Source of the DNA: Ophiostoma sp. CBS 140.51
Lineage: Eukaryota > Ascomycota > Sordariomycetes > Ophiostomatales > Ophiostomataceae
Direction: 5' to 3'
Length of the DNA stretch: 64,000 nt
NCBI GenBank assembly: GCA_029298735.1
Contig: JANSLP010000052.1
Location: 89,080 to 153,079 of the forward strand
The translations under genes and the position numbers were made by a program. Below are positions 1-10,927 of this stretch, one piece after another (positions within the stretch are counted from its first letter, which is position 1; the number at the start of each line of letters is the position of its first letter). Below the pieces are notes generated by a model. That model did not search any database. It saw only the letters and a program-made list of their open reading frames with translations, and was not told the DNA's origin.

Positions 1-460
1 GGGCGCCGCTGGTGGTGCTGGTGGTGCTGCGGCGCCAGCCGCGGCCGGTGGTGCTGTCGCTGGCGCTCCTGCGGGCGCTCCGGCTGACGCCGGCGCAGCC
101 GACGCCGACGCCGCCGTCGCGGCCGAACTCTCCACCATCCTCAAACGCGCCCCCGTCGTCATCTTCTCCAAAACCTACTGCCCCTTCTCCAAACGTGCCA
201 AGGGCGTCCTCCTCGACAAGTACGTCATTGACCCGGCGCCGTTTGTCGTTGAGCTCGACACGCACCCGCTGGGCCCGCAGCTCCAAGCGCGCCTGGCCGA
301 GCTGACGGGCCGGCGCACCGTGCCCAACATTCTGGTGGGCGGCACCAGCATTGGTGGTGGCGACGACATTGCAGCAATGGACACGAACAAGCAGCTGGTC
401 GAAAAGGTGTCGACACTGGGCAGCAAATGGGGTGTTGTGATGAAGGAGAGACTTGCTTAG
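1..460 (+). CDS. Glutaredoxin, monothiol Grx6/Grx7-like (3' part)
   Basis: The frame opens at base 2, is cut by the window edge, and ends with TAG at 458-460, giving about 152 C-terminal residues. An Ala/Gly-rich low-complexity stretch of about 40 residues comes first. It is followed by a glutaredoxin fold with an FSKTYCPFSKRAK active site (CPFS, a single catalytic Cys), a TVPNILVGG motif (the TVP glutathione-binding loop) and a GGGDDI motif. A CxxS site behind a low-complexity linker is typical of the yeast Grx6/Grx7 class, which is membrane-anchored in the ER/Golgi lumen and acts on glutathione-protein mixed disulfides. Any N-terminal anchor would lie outside the window, so the location is inference. 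The overlapping frame at 12-305 is a GC-rich shadow. Confidence 0.88.
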   Translation, partial: GAAGGAGGAAAPAAAGGAVAGAPAGAPADAGAADADAAVAAELSTILKRAPVVIFSKTYCPFSKRAKGVLLDKYVIDPAPFVVELDTHPLGPQLQARLAELTGRRTVPNILVGGTSIGGGDDIAAMDTNKQLVEKVSTLGSKWGVVMKERLA

Positions 461-3400
461 ACGCGGCAGCGTCTTTCTCTTTCGTCTCCTGCTCTTCTCT
501 CGTTCCTGGCGTTCGGTCTTTCACCTGTACATGGCATCCTAATTCTTCTCTTTTCTTCTTTCCTTTACTCGACATTAGGGACACTTTTTCGGGAGGTTCA
601 GAGGCGTTCATTCCTTTCCATTCTTCTATACTTTTCCTTTTCCTTTGTCTTTTTGTTCTTCGGCGTTCCGGGAAAGCAGCCGGCCGGGCGGTTGATGGAT
701 TGGTCCTCGCCGCCTGTCTTTTGACTGTCTTATATTTCTATACCGTGTACTTCTTACTTTCTCTAGATCTTAAATTGTCAGTTTTATTTCAAACGTTCTT
801 GTGTCCGAGGTGGCTGTTGCAACTGCGGGTGTCGGTCTATTTCGAAGAATCGTATTGATATGGACAAAGAACACGCCCAAAGGAGCATATCGTATGTCGC
901 TTGTTACCAGCCTGTCATAAAAAATGTATGAAAAACTCCGTTAAAATTCCGCTTGTTGGTCGTCTATGCTGTCATCAAGCCGGGAGCCACGTTGTCGTTG
1001 CCGTTAGCATTGGAGTTGGGCTGCACTGAGAGCAAGGTGTAACCATTCGGAGTCTGACATGTCTCGCACGTTTTCTCCGTAAAATCGCCGTCTAAACCGG
1101 CTGACGTTCAAAGTTCAACGTTTCCAACAGTCGAGCCGAGTCCTTGTGTCGAGTCGTGTTAGTTATCGCCATCTCAACAAAGTCGTCGTCTCGTCTTGCT
1201 CGATGGCCGACGTTGTCGTCGTCGTTGACGTCGGTCTCCGAGGCAGCAGAATTCTTTTCTTTACCAATTCTTCTCTTCTGTTCGGTTCTGTTCTCGGTAA
1301 TCCTGTTGCGTGGCCTTTTCTTCACACGGCCAACTTTGGCCGACCACGGCCAGATGAAGGTGTCCAGCCATGTTTGCTTTGCCTGTCTTGTCTGTGTTGT
1401 CTGTCAAGTCCGTCGGACTGGATCGTCCGCCTCTTTGACTGCGTAAACTCTTGTTTATGGCGGCCAAAGAGCGGAAATTCAGGCATGACCTCGTAGCAGT
1501 CTAGATTCTTTTTCTTCTGCCAACCTATTTCATACCCACTTGATTCCTCAGGATGTGCTTGTCATGGGAGGTCTCCGCACGTTTGGGACGACATGCATGT
1601 CTGCACGTCCTGGTGCATGTCGAACTGTCGTCTGACATGTCCCCCCACTCACACATCTCAAAGTCGATGGTCGAAAAAAAAGAAGGCCAGGCACATGGAA
1701 CACGACGAACACGACACTCCGAAAGACGCGAACGTGCAAGACCTTGCCGCCGTCCGCCATTTAGCACACCGACTTTCGGAGCAACAGAGTCAACAGTGTG
1801 CGGGCAGCGCCTGTCCTTCCTGCCCGGTATGGTTGTGTGGAGTCAACAAGGCAGGCCAAAAGACAAGCGAGGACTCGGGATACGTCAACAACTGGGGGCG
1901 GGGAATGCAGCCTTGCAGAGGTTTGCTCGTACTTTCTGACTTTCTCAATTCCGATTCTTACTCTTTTTTTTCTTTTCTTTTTTTCTTGTCTTTCTCAAAG
2001 TTTTGATTGTCTTCCTCCTTCACATTCACGTTCCTTCTGTCTCCTTCTCTCCCTCCGCGTTGTGGGGTAGATAGCAAAAGTTGTTGCATCACAGACACGT
2101 CCGTCGTTTTTAATTCTGCTGCCTTGTCAGTCAGAAGCACTAGCCGTTTTGTCTAACCATTTGTTTTCGACGCAAAGACAAAACTCTGAACAAGCTTTGC
2201 CGACGTCGGTGATGAAGGAGCTTGTTTTTACGACGCTCCTTCAGAAGAACAACTCAGGGAGAATAACGGTCATGATCGTTTTGAAGAAGACCAGACGAAT
2301 GTGAACCCTTTCGACCCTACGCCCGAGCCTCCACGAACGCTGTCCGAGCCTCACTCCGCGCCTTGTCCCACACTTTACACTTACACAAGCATTCCCCACC
2401 GCACCCACCGCCCACTTACACCCTATCTTAACGCCTTTGTCCGCCGCCCACCCGGGGAAAGGCTGCGGCGTCATTCGAAACTTGAGCCGCGTCACATCCA
2501 CGAAAAGATAACCTTATTTTTGACGAATGCCTTGTGTAGGCACCCCGAATTATGTCAAATAATGTCGACATTCGAGTCACCTTACACTGCAACTTCGGCT
2601 TTGGCCGATGTGAAAGGCGCAAGGCTGTCGGTGGTGTTGATGATAACTCTTTGTTTGTAATCACATCTTGTTGATGTCGACGGAAGGATGTACAATACCC
2701 GCGACACTTGTATTTTTGCGTTGCAATGAAGCAGACCTTGAATGTTGGCGTCGATTTCGACAGCTCTTCAATGTGACGAAATCACGAAACGGACGGTTGT
2801 TCTTCCATCTTATTATTAATTGCCTCAGGCATTGCATGTGAGCAGGTGTGTGAAGTCGGGGAGGAAGGTGCGCTAGTCGGGTTGCACTTGCACTTGCACT
2901 TGCAACAACACGCAGAATTGGCACGTCAGGGTGGAAAGCGGGATTGGTTAAAGAGAATCAATAGCGCTGAGGAGAGAAACCGTCACAATGTGAGCTTACC
3001 AAATCAATCCGAGGAAACGATATAGTGAGAAGATGAGAGCACCAAAATAACAGTCAGGGCAATAGGGCGTCAGGATAGGTGAGAACCGTCAGCCATAGCA
3101 GACCAGGCTCCTGGCAGTGCGCGCAGCTTCTTGTCGACGTTGTCTAGTCGTTTCGTCTGGTTATCTCATCTTGCCTCATGGTATCGGTAATCTGTGCCCC
3201 TTTCCCCCCGTAAACGCCGTCATCAGCAACGTATTTCGAACGGTGAACGGATTTCGAGGTGAAAAGCGGAGATTCTTTCCGTACACGGTGCATGGCGGGT
3301 ATGCCACCCCGACACTGACACTGGCAGGTGCGATGGCTGCCGTTCCTGCCGCCGTTCCTTCATTCTGTCGAAACAGGGGCATTTCCGCCGTTTTATTACC

Positions 3401-5369
3401 TGTTTGGGTACGGCGAAGGGGAAAGCTACAAAACCACGCCAGAAACGGAGCCAAAAGCCAGCCAACACTCCGCCAACAAGGGCAAACCACGCCGGTGCAT
3501 TCCCCTTGTGACTCACGTCGCGCGTTTTGACCAATTCGGCCAAGATTGCAAGACCGTCTTTCCTGCGATTGGCCAGAATTGGGTGCATTTTGGCGATGCA
3601 CACTTTTGCACCATGCAAAGGTCCATTGTCATCCCTTCTTACACCCCCATCCTACGCCTGCACAGCAATTCTTTCCCACTCTTTCAGTCACAGCAAGGCT
3701 AAGCATCCTGTGACTGACGTTGCATGTTTTCGATTCTCGCCTAGTTTTTAGTTTCTTAGTTTCCTAGTTTTGCGTTTTACGACGACCCGTTTCGTCTTTC
3801 ATTCTTTCATGATGTTGGGGATGTTTGCTGCCGGACGAATCAGGCCTTTGGATCGACACAGCCTCTTTTGCATTGCACGCCGGCGGACGCTTTTTGTGGC
3901 ACTACCGCGTATTGGAACGTCCTTTAACACAGGATGACTCGAACGGTAAGCTAAGAAAAAGACGGCGACAAGCATATCGAGCAAAAAGGCCATGAAAATT
4001 CAAGAAAAAATTGATTGGAATCGAAAAGCGAAAACGAGAAGCCAAAAACGAAAAACGAGACACGAACACATGCTTCATGCACTGGATGACTACGACTGCG
4101 ACTGAAAATGCGACTGAAAATTTTCTTTCTCGACAGGACTCCACTTGAAAGAAGCCCCATATCAAGCTTCGTGACAAAGCCGACCGCGTCCAACCGTAGC
4201 AAGACGTGCGTTGCCGTGGAAGGGGAAAGTAAAAAGTATGCCGGCCTAGCTATTCAGGCACTGCAGACTTTTCCAGACTTTGCAGGCGGACGGGACTTCC
4301 CACTACCGCAGGGCTGCTGCGCCACGAGCAAAATCGTGAGGAAAACGGGGATACGATGTATTGCATGTATCTGCGGAGATTTGTCTGAAAACTCTGCTAA
4401 TTTGTTACGTCTTTTTACGTCTTGTTTCTCCATTGTGGCACAAAACATCGTGAAATTCTTTTACAGAGTCCATTTTGATCCGTTAAAAGCCTCTTCTATC
4501 CGAAGATAACAAGAAAACAAGACCGCTCTTGCCTCTCTATTTTTGACTTTTCGCATTCTCACCATTGATAGCAGCAAAAGCAAAAGCAAAAGCGAAAACA
4601 TTCAGCTGCGCATGCTTTGTCAGTTTTCTTTTCACCAGTTTCGCCGTCTTTCTACCGCCGTTTTTAGCGAACTTGGCGGACTTTCAACTGGGCACGGTAC
4701 CACTGAAATTGTCGTTGGAGATGGAGTTCCATGCGCCCTTCACTCATGAAAAGGCTGAGCCGCCGGCCGGCAGAGGTCTACTGAGACACGATTGGTACGC
4801 AACAGTGAGTAAAAAAAAAATTGTGACGATCCACTAAAAATGCAATTAACCTTTTACAGAAGCACGGGGCACCTCCTCTCTTGTCAAGGGGGGAGGCTCT
4901 CAAGGGCGGGCACGTCATTGGAGGTCTGGACCTTTTGGGGCTGGCAACGAACACGCCTTTACCCACCGCGAAAAGAGTCATCGCTTTTCTTATGACATTG
5001 CCCGCCGGCGATGCTAGCCTCGAAATAAGGTTGCCAGCCACAATCAAGGGATGTGTTGGACAAGAAAACGACGTATTAGTTCATTTGGTCCTTTTGACAT
5101 GCGGAGACGTGATGGTGAAATGCTACTGAAAGATGACCCGACTGAGGGGGATGTGAACGAAAAGTCGGAGAACAAACGGTGTAGGCCTGATCGGCAAGGC
5201 AGCAGTGCACGACAAAACGACGTAACTGGGTTTGCACGAACAAGGCCAGCACCGACTAAAATGAAAGGCCACGACAGATTCGTCGTCACAGCAAAAAGGC
5301 AGCAATTAAAACAATGAAAACGGACGTGCCATTGCTCCGTTGTTGGAACAAAAAGGAATAGGAACAGAA

Positions 5370-5402
5370 AAAAAAAGGAGACCACGACCGGGGGTCGAAC
5401 CG
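5370..5402 (-). ncRNA. Possible RNA polymerase III B box with oligo-T terminator (tRNA-like remnant)
   Basis: Read on the minus strand, 5402-5392 is GGTTCGACCCC, a full match to the B-box consensus GGTTCGANNCC. About 17 nt later an uninterrupted T run (minus strand, 5376-5368) looks like a pol III terminator. The bases after the B box could form part of a T arm and acceptor 3' strand, but I find no complementary acceptor 5' strand, no D arm and no clear anticodon arm upstream. It is therefore either a decayed tRNA, a non-tRNA pol III unit, or chance. Confidence 0.25.
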
Positions 5403-6001
5403 GCGGGACCTGCAGGGCGTACGCGGAAGGTTGACGTCGGGAATCGCAAATCCATCTTTCAAAGCACTTGAAACCAGGCAGAGGACTCAGAAAAGCAAGG
5501 CTGCACCTTTCTGGCCAGGCCCCCCGTTTTTTACCTTTTCTTTCTTGTACCGTTCCAGGTGGTTTGTGCCGGCGCGTGTTAGTGGGTGTGGAGCAGGGGG
5601 GGGTGGTAAAGGTGGGTGGAGATCATCACTGGGAAGCGAGAGAAAAGAGGCTCGTGGCATTGCTGGGACCTGCACTTTGTACTCTGTAGGTGTGAGACGG
5701 AGGAAAACAGCGGAAGTTTGACGACCCAGGAACAAGAAAATAAGAAGAAAAAAATCAAACAGACGAACGACCTCGAGATGACATGACAGGGTAGCCGCAG
5801 CGTGTCAATATTCTGTTTTTTATGGATCCTCTTTTTTGATTTTTTTTTCTTTTCGTTCACGGCCAGACGACCACTAGATCGGATCGACGCATACGTCAGA
5901 ACTATTGACTTGACATGTTGGGAAGCTCCAACTGTTGTTTTGGTGACGCCCTTACAAATCGTCACGCCTTTCCATTGTCAACTCCCTTTGCTCGAATTGT
6001 G

Positions 6002-6240
6002 TATAAGTAAAGAGGCATCCCCTCCCCTTTCTCGAGATATTTTTCTTTTCTCTTTTGATCATCACACACAAACAATCAAACACTTCAACAACAGTTGATT
6101 TTCACACAGCTTCACTCACACACTCAACCAAACAACCAAACAACCAAACAACCACCACAACCTCTCCTCACCACCACCACCACCACCACCACAACTATTT
6201 TCCTCCCTCATCTCCTCGTTTAAACATCACCACATTCACA
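6002..6240 (+). promoter_or_regulatory. Promoter and 5' leader of the small Ser-rich gene
   Basis: A TATAAG box lies at 6002-6007. It is followed by a CT-rich tract and an A/C-rich leader containing a tandem of CCAAACAA units (about 6127-6154) and a CAC/CCA trinucleotide run (about 6170-6192), ending in CACAATGTC at the start codon. Such CT-rich then CA-rich, G-depleted leaders are typical of strongly expressed filamentous-fungal genes. Confidence 0.5.
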
Positions 6241-6588
6241 ATGTCTGCCTACAACGACGCCATCAGTGCCTACGCACACGCCAAGTCCATGGCTGATGCC
6301 AACAAGGCCGCAAAGAGCTCATCATCTTACACGACCTCTTCGGCTGCTTCCGTCTACAGCGACACCTCGTCCTACTACCCGGTCAAGGACAACAACATGA
6401 AGAACAGCTACGACTGCACACCCAAGAGCAGCAAGTCCAGCTCGCTCAAGAACTGGACCAAGAACCTGGTTTCCGATCTGGGCAAGTCGCCGACGCACCG
6501 GTACGACGCGGCTAACTCGTCTTCGACGCACTCGACCAACGCCGTCGGTGCGCCGTACTGGAACAACACTCGGCACACAAAGATGTAA
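6241..6588 (+). CDS. Small Ser/Tyr-rich hydrophilic protein, function unknown
   Basis: Encodes 115 residues from the ATG at 6241 to TAA at 6586-6588. The same frame is open further upstream, but this ATG sits in a good context (ACAATGTCT) after a G-poor leader, so I start here. The protein has no signal peptide, membrane segment or cysteine pair. It is rich in Ser, Tyr, Asn and Lys, with a helix-prone Ala-rich N-terminus (YAHAKSMADANKAAK), a poly-Ser middle and a basic centre with NWTKNLVSDLG. I do not recognise the family. The strong-looking leader suggests real, perhaps abundant, expression; a small stress- or conidiation-type protein is possible but only a guess. Confidence 0.6.
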   Translation: MSAYNDAISAYAHAKSMADANKAAKSSSSYTTSSAASVYSDTSSYYPVKDNNMKNSYDCTPKSSKSSSLKNWTKNLVSDLGKSPTHRYDAANSSSTHSTNAVGAPYWNNTRHTKM

Positions 6589-7590
6589 GAGGAGCTGATG
6601 GATAAGTTGGCGGCGATAGCCGCCTGCTCCTCAGTCAACCTCTTTTAATCGCATCCCAACATTCTTGCATTGCATCTTTGTTTCCAGCGCCAGCATCTTT
6701 TTGTTCTTCCCATTCTTATACCACTATTACTGCACTTTCTTTTTCAGCATCCTTCGGTTTCATGATACATGGTTAACGGTCCACGGCTTTTTTATTTTCT
6801 TTTTCCTTTGTCTCATTTTGTTTCTGTTTTCGTCTTTGTTTACTTTTGTTTGATTTACTGGTTTTGACGGGGGGCTGCATTATAGACGTCTTTTCCTTTG
6901 TTTTAATTTCTCCTCCTTTCTGTTTTCTGTCGTCCGTCGAGAGTCGTTGAAAAATGGTGTTCATGATGACAGAAAGTGTTTCCTTTACTTTTACATTTTA
7001 CATTTTAATTGTCATACCAGTTTCTCTACTGCTTTTTCTGCCGCTTTTGTTTGTTTTACTGTCTTTCTTCTTTCTGTCTTCTCCCACGGTGACTACCGGG
7101 ATCGTTCTGTCCTTCTTTCTTTTCTTCACTTCCTTTTGCATTCCATTTCCCACCATTCCACTATTATTTACACCACACCCCTCCTCCTTCGCTTTCCTCC
7201 AGAACACTGATCCTTGGGCTTTGAGAGTTTCGTAGGGGGGAGAGACTAACGGGTTTGTTCTCACGAACATTATTCTTCCTCGATCCTTCGCTACTAAAAG
7301 CTCAAAGCCCAAGCGTCAATGTCCTGGCGTGAAAAAGGGAGGGAGGGTAAAGCACAAGAAAGGAAGTGAAGAGAAGGGAGGGAGACAAAAAAAGAACGTC
7401 CCTTGCTGTTGTTACTGAGGGGAGTATTCAAGATACTAGATAGAACAAGCAATGTTCAAATGAATCAATCAACTCAAAAATCAATATCAAATTTGCTTCG
7501 CTCTGATTCATGTTTTTTTGTGCAACTTGTGCTCACCTTTCAACATTTGAGAAATTTGTTACCCTTGCGCATAGGATTACTGGTACTGCT
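6589..7590. other. T-rich 3' flank, no gene seen
   Basis: Very T/C-rich on the plus strand from about 6660 to 7200, consistent with the 3' UTR and downstream region of the preceding gene. The open frames here are low-complexity Phe/Leu/Ser products of T-rich DNA, not credible proteins. Confidence 0.5.
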
Positions 7591-7767
7591 TCAAGTGACG
7601 GCATGCACGGCACATGGTCCGCATTGTTTATTAACGTTGGTTTGCGCCCCGAGAGCCAATAGCGCCGCCATCGAAGGCTTCAGCCGGTACGCCGTGGCAT
7701 AATGCAGCGCCGTGTTTCCGTGTTCGTCGGCTTCATTGGTCGTGGCCCAGGAACAATTAGTTGAGCC
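7591..7767 (-). pseudogene. Ankyrin-repeat remnant
   Basis: The minus-strand frame reads one good ankyrin unit: EADEHGNTALHYAT, then LKPSMAALLALGAQTNV. The consensus D-x-x-G-x-T-A-L-H-x-A and the closing L-L-x-x-G-A are both present. A TGA at 7591-7593 follows soon after, and another stop lies just upstream at 7768-7770. There is no start codon and no neighbouring repeats. It lies downstream of, and on the same strand as, the broken HNH gene and may be its former 3' part or a separate decayed gene. Confidence 0.5.
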
Positions 7768-7817
7768 TCAAATCTCATCTTGCACAGAATCAATTGTCGC
7801 TGCGTGGGGATTATCAG

Positions 7818-8063
7818 TCACCTTCTAGGAAGCTGATTACCATCTCCACGGCGTGGTTCTATCGTCAAAGTCGAAGATGTCGAAGCGGTTGGAGATGGCT
7901 CTTTCGACGGCGAAAGGCCATCGGTGTCATCATCCTCGTCACCCATATCGCCGTCGTGGTCTTCATAGCGGCCATAATCTTCATAGTCATCATAGCCGTC
8001 GTCGTCGTCATCGTCATCGTTAAACAAGCCAGAGGCACCCGAGAGGGCCGCCACTCGAAACAA
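7818..8063 (-). pseudogene. Acidic-tract open frame, probable part of the decayed HNH/ankyrin locus
   Basis: The minus-strand frame of about 80 codons is dominated by a poly-Asp/Glu/Tyr tract encoded by GAC/GAT/GAC-type repeats, followed by a Ser/Pro/Thr-rich stretch. The opening words (FRVAALSGASG) could follow an HNH protein tail. No domain is recognisable. It lies between the HNH frame and the ankyrin remnant on the same strand, which is the only reason to link them. Confidence 0.3.
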
Positions 8064-8091
8064 ATTTCATTACAGCTCTAGCAGTTCCATG

Positions 8092-9312
8092 CTAGGCGGT
8101 CTTCTGGGTCTGCTTTGATCGTAAACAGTTGGCCAGTGCGAATGGGCAGACCACTCCGGCGATGTGCCAGCATTGCACCCTCTGTGCCTCTGTGCCCTCT
8201 GTACCCCACTCGGTCATATTGTTGTTGTTGCCGCCGCATAGCCGGCTCAACACCTCATTCTGGCGACCATGAAGATTGCTGATGATTGTCCGTGGCCGGT
8301 AGCCGGACGTCCTGAGCCAGGGGAACTGGACTGTAACGGCATTGTCCGTCGAAGCGATGGGTCACAGCGCAAACACAGCTGCACCCCACCACGAGTGCAT
8401 CTGCTCATTCATGCACAACAAATTCTTTGTCGACTCGGTGATTCCACGGTCGTCACACAGCGTTTGCCACGCATCAAGCTTTTCCTGGCCCCAAAAGGCT
8501 AGCACACATTCGATCGACTGTCGTTTTTCTTTCTTCGATGTTGCAGCGAAGGGAAAGACGTGGGCGGCCTCTGGGTCGCGAAGACCGGTCAAAAAGCACC
8601 GCTGGCCATCGCGGGCCTTTGCGGACTTGGACGCCGACGCGGACGCAGTTGATGCATCGTTTGCTCGTCTTCTTTTTTGCGTCGCTGCCATGGCCACTTA
8701 ACGGGCTCTCAGACACTGCTCTCTTCGAATGTTACTGCTATTTTAGGGTAGATAGTCCGCCGGCGGCATCTATATCGGACGGCTCAGCCTTTGCACTGGG
8801 CCCGGGCAGAATGACTGCTTGGGTCGGTGTAGCCAAGGGTGTGTTCGCAGATGTTGTTGCACCACCTTTGGCGAGGACTGAGCAAGGCCGCAAATAATAT
8901 TAGTATGAAACACAACATTTGGGAATCGGATATGGGGGCCCGAAGCGCAGGAGTTGTTTTTTTCTTGTTTGCTTACAGTTTCTTATGCCGGCTTGGGCTG
9001 CAGCAAACAGGTCGTGAAAAAGCGCCTTGGCGTCGGTGGCGTTGAACGAATCTTCGGGGTAGAATGAGACTGTTCACAGCGTTGAAAGAGTGTCTCGATC
9101 AGCTACCAGCGAGCGCGGGTATCTTCAATATAGTCGTGTGTCGGCAGTCTGGGGCACGGGATGTCGCTGGCGATCGTGGAGGCGACGACCGTCTCTTGCT
9201 CGGCAATTTTGAGTCCTGCCTCTGCAGCTACCGGATCACGATCGAACAAGGCTGTGACCCTCGCGATCACATCGTCGTGGCGACTGTCGGGACTCACGGC
9301 TGATTGAGACAT
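8092..9312 (-). pseudogene. Broken HNH-nuclease-domain gene (fungal HNH_2-like)
   Basis: The 3' part (8697-8362) reads DGQRCFLTGL, then EAAHVFPFA, then LLCMNEQMHSWWGAAVFAL. This is the Cys-x-x-Thr-Gly, Ala-His and Asn-x-x-x-x-His-x-x-W pattern of fungal HNH domains. An in-frame TGA at 8362-8364 interrupts it, yet the same frame continues with PIASTDNAVTVQFPWLR, the expected downstream strand, to a TAG at 8092-8094. The 5' part starts MSQSAVSPDSRHDD (ATG 9312-9310) and stops after TRARW. Coding sense then resumes in another frame (SFYPEDSFNATDAKALFHDLF). That frame crosses a canonical intron (GTAAGC donor, ACTAAT branch, CAG acceptor, about 8975-8880 region) in phase, and meets a TAG. Several independent lesions make this a decayed gene. 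Similar fungal proteins are of unknown role. Confidence 0.6.
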
Positions 9313-9808
9313 CGTGTGGATATGGGAGAATCTGTAGAAGAGAGAAAGAAGAGGGGATTGGCAGCGGTGCTTGTAGCAATAAAACCGATGCTTTTTGAAA
9401 GTCATTTGGCCTTTCAGGAACATATTGTGACTTTCTATCTTCCTATTACTAACACCTCCGTCTTTGTTTTGATCGGGGGTCTAGTCGAAAGTCTTATTGG
9501 CACGGCGTGTGGCTCGTCAAGCCGGCTAAGCGAGGGCGCGGCACACCCGCAATTTTATATTCATATAGTCTGCTCTATAAAGTCTCATATACAACGTTCT
9601 ATATAGTTCATTTATACGATGTACTCACGGTGCAAACTGCATCCGTTCCCCGCAAATAATATGAGCAGAAAGAAAATTATGTGCCCATTGTCTGTCGACC
9701 TGTTATAATGTGAACACAAACGTCACGATCAATTTTTCATGGCCTGCGATGTTGTCAGTGTCACGGAACATAATTGTTTGACAGACAGCTTTGATCTCTT
9801 TTTGCAAC
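9313..9808. other. Intergenic, AT-richer, divergent promoter region
   Basis: Lies between the start of the decayed minus-strand HNH gene and the GH53 gene. It is notably AT-rich around 9550-9800, with several ATATA steps. No gene is seen. Confidence 0.4.
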
Positions 9809-10927
9809 ATGAAGATCTTCACATTGCTCATCAATCTGACAGGCACCGTCTCGGTTGCCTATGCGGCCCTTGCCTACCGCGGCGTCGACTGGTCCTCTAT
9901 TGCGGTCGAAGAGGCTGCTAGCGTCGTCTATAAGTCGGCCACCACCAACCAGCCTGCACCCCTTGAGTCCATCCTGGCCGCCAGCGGTGTCAACATGGTC
10001 CGCCAGCGCCTCTGGGTCAACCCCAAACCCGACAATGGCGCCTACAATCTGGACTACAACCTCAAGCTGGCCCGTCGCGCGCGGGCTGCCGGGCTCGCTG
10101 TTTACCTCGATCTACACTACTCCGACACATGGGCGGACCCGGGACACCAGTCTATCCCAGCCGGCTGGCCAACGACGCTGGGCGGGTTGACCACACAACT
10201 GTTCAACTACACCCGAGATGTCTGCAATGCGTTTGCGGATGACGCACAGGCGTCCTCATCATCTTCTAACGCAACGACTCCTCCACCCCTCTCCATCATC
10301 TCCATTGGCAACGAAATCACAAACGGCCTGCTCTGGCCCGTCGGCAGCACAAAATCGTACGGCAACATCGCCGCCCTCTTGCATGCTGCCTCGGGTGGTG
10401 TCAAGGCCTCCAAGCTCGCCAATTGCTGTGGTGGCCCGCCGCCCAAAATCATGGTCCATCTCGACAATGGCTGGTCTTGGTCGGCCCAAAACATTTTTTA
10501 CAGCAAAGTGTTGGCGTCCGGCTCGCCGTTTTTGCAGTCTGACTTCGACATGATGGGCGTCTCCTACTACCCATTTTACAATGCTGGCGCGACGCTGGCC
10601 AGCTTGCGCAGTTCACTCCAAAATATGGCCGCCGCGTGGGGCAAAGAGCTTGTCGTCGCCGAGACCGACTGGCCGACCTCGTGCCCACAGCCAAAGTACA
10701 GCTTCCCAGCGGACGCCAGGAGCATACCGTTCACAGTGGCTGGACAGACATCGTGGATCAAGGCCGTCGCGGACGTTGTTTCTGGTGTCAAGGGCGGAAG
10801 TGGGCTCTTCTACTGGGAGCCTGCGTGGATCCACAATGCCGGGCTCGGCTCGTCGTGTGCGGACAACCTCATGGTATCGCAGTCAGGGCAGGCGCTGTCA
10901 AGTCTGGCTGTTTTCTCGACTATCTGA
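9809..10927 (+). CDS. Arabinogalactan endo-beta-1,4-galactanase, GH53
   Basis: Encodes 372 residues in one exon. A secretory signal peptide (about residues 1-20, ending AYAALA) precedes the GH53 core, which begins YRGVDWSS. Family hallmarks follow in order: NMVRQRLWVNP, YLDLHYSDTWADPG, ISIGNEITNG (E169, general acid/base), MMGVSYYPFY, VVAETDWPT (E285, nucleophile) and a C-terminal GLFYWEPAWI. The length is normal for fungal GH53. The enzyme hydrolyses beta-1,4-galactan side chains of type I arabinogalactan (pectin) outside the cell. I chose the ATG at 9809 because it gives the signal peptide; the frame is open only 18 nt further upstream. A Ser/Pro-rich insertion (about 149-160) lies before the acid/base strand. 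Confidence 0.95.
   Translation: MKIFTLLINLTGTVSVAYAALAYRGVDWSSIAVEEAASVVYKSATTNQPAPLESILAASGVNMVRQRLWVNPKPDNGAYNLDYNLKLARRARAAGLAVYLDLHYSDTWADPGHQSIPAGWPTTLGGLTTQLFNYTRDVCNAFADDAQASSSSSNATTPPPLSIISIGNEITNGLLWPVGSTKSYGNIAALLHAASGGVKASKLANCCGGPPPKIMVHLDNGWSWSAQNIFYSKVLASGSPFLQSDFDMMGVSYYPFYNAGATLASLRSSLQNMAAAWGKELVVAETDWPTSCPQPKYSFPADARSIPFTVAGQTSWIKAVADVVSGVKGGSGLFYWEPAWIHNAGLGSSCADNLMVSQSGQALSSLAVFSTI

Larger units (their letters stand above)
461..6240. other. Gene-poor interval, 5.8 kb
   Basis: No frame here has recognisable family motifs or the GC-biased codon use of the real genes. The stretch holds pyrimidine tracts (around 1960-2000 and 6020-6060), a TTGCAC tandem near 2882-2905, an AAAAGC tandem near 4568-4592, and the B-box/oligo-T element near 5370-5402 listed separately. 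The last few hundred bases are promoter and leader of the small gene starting at 6241. Nothing else can be supported. Confidence 0.6.
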
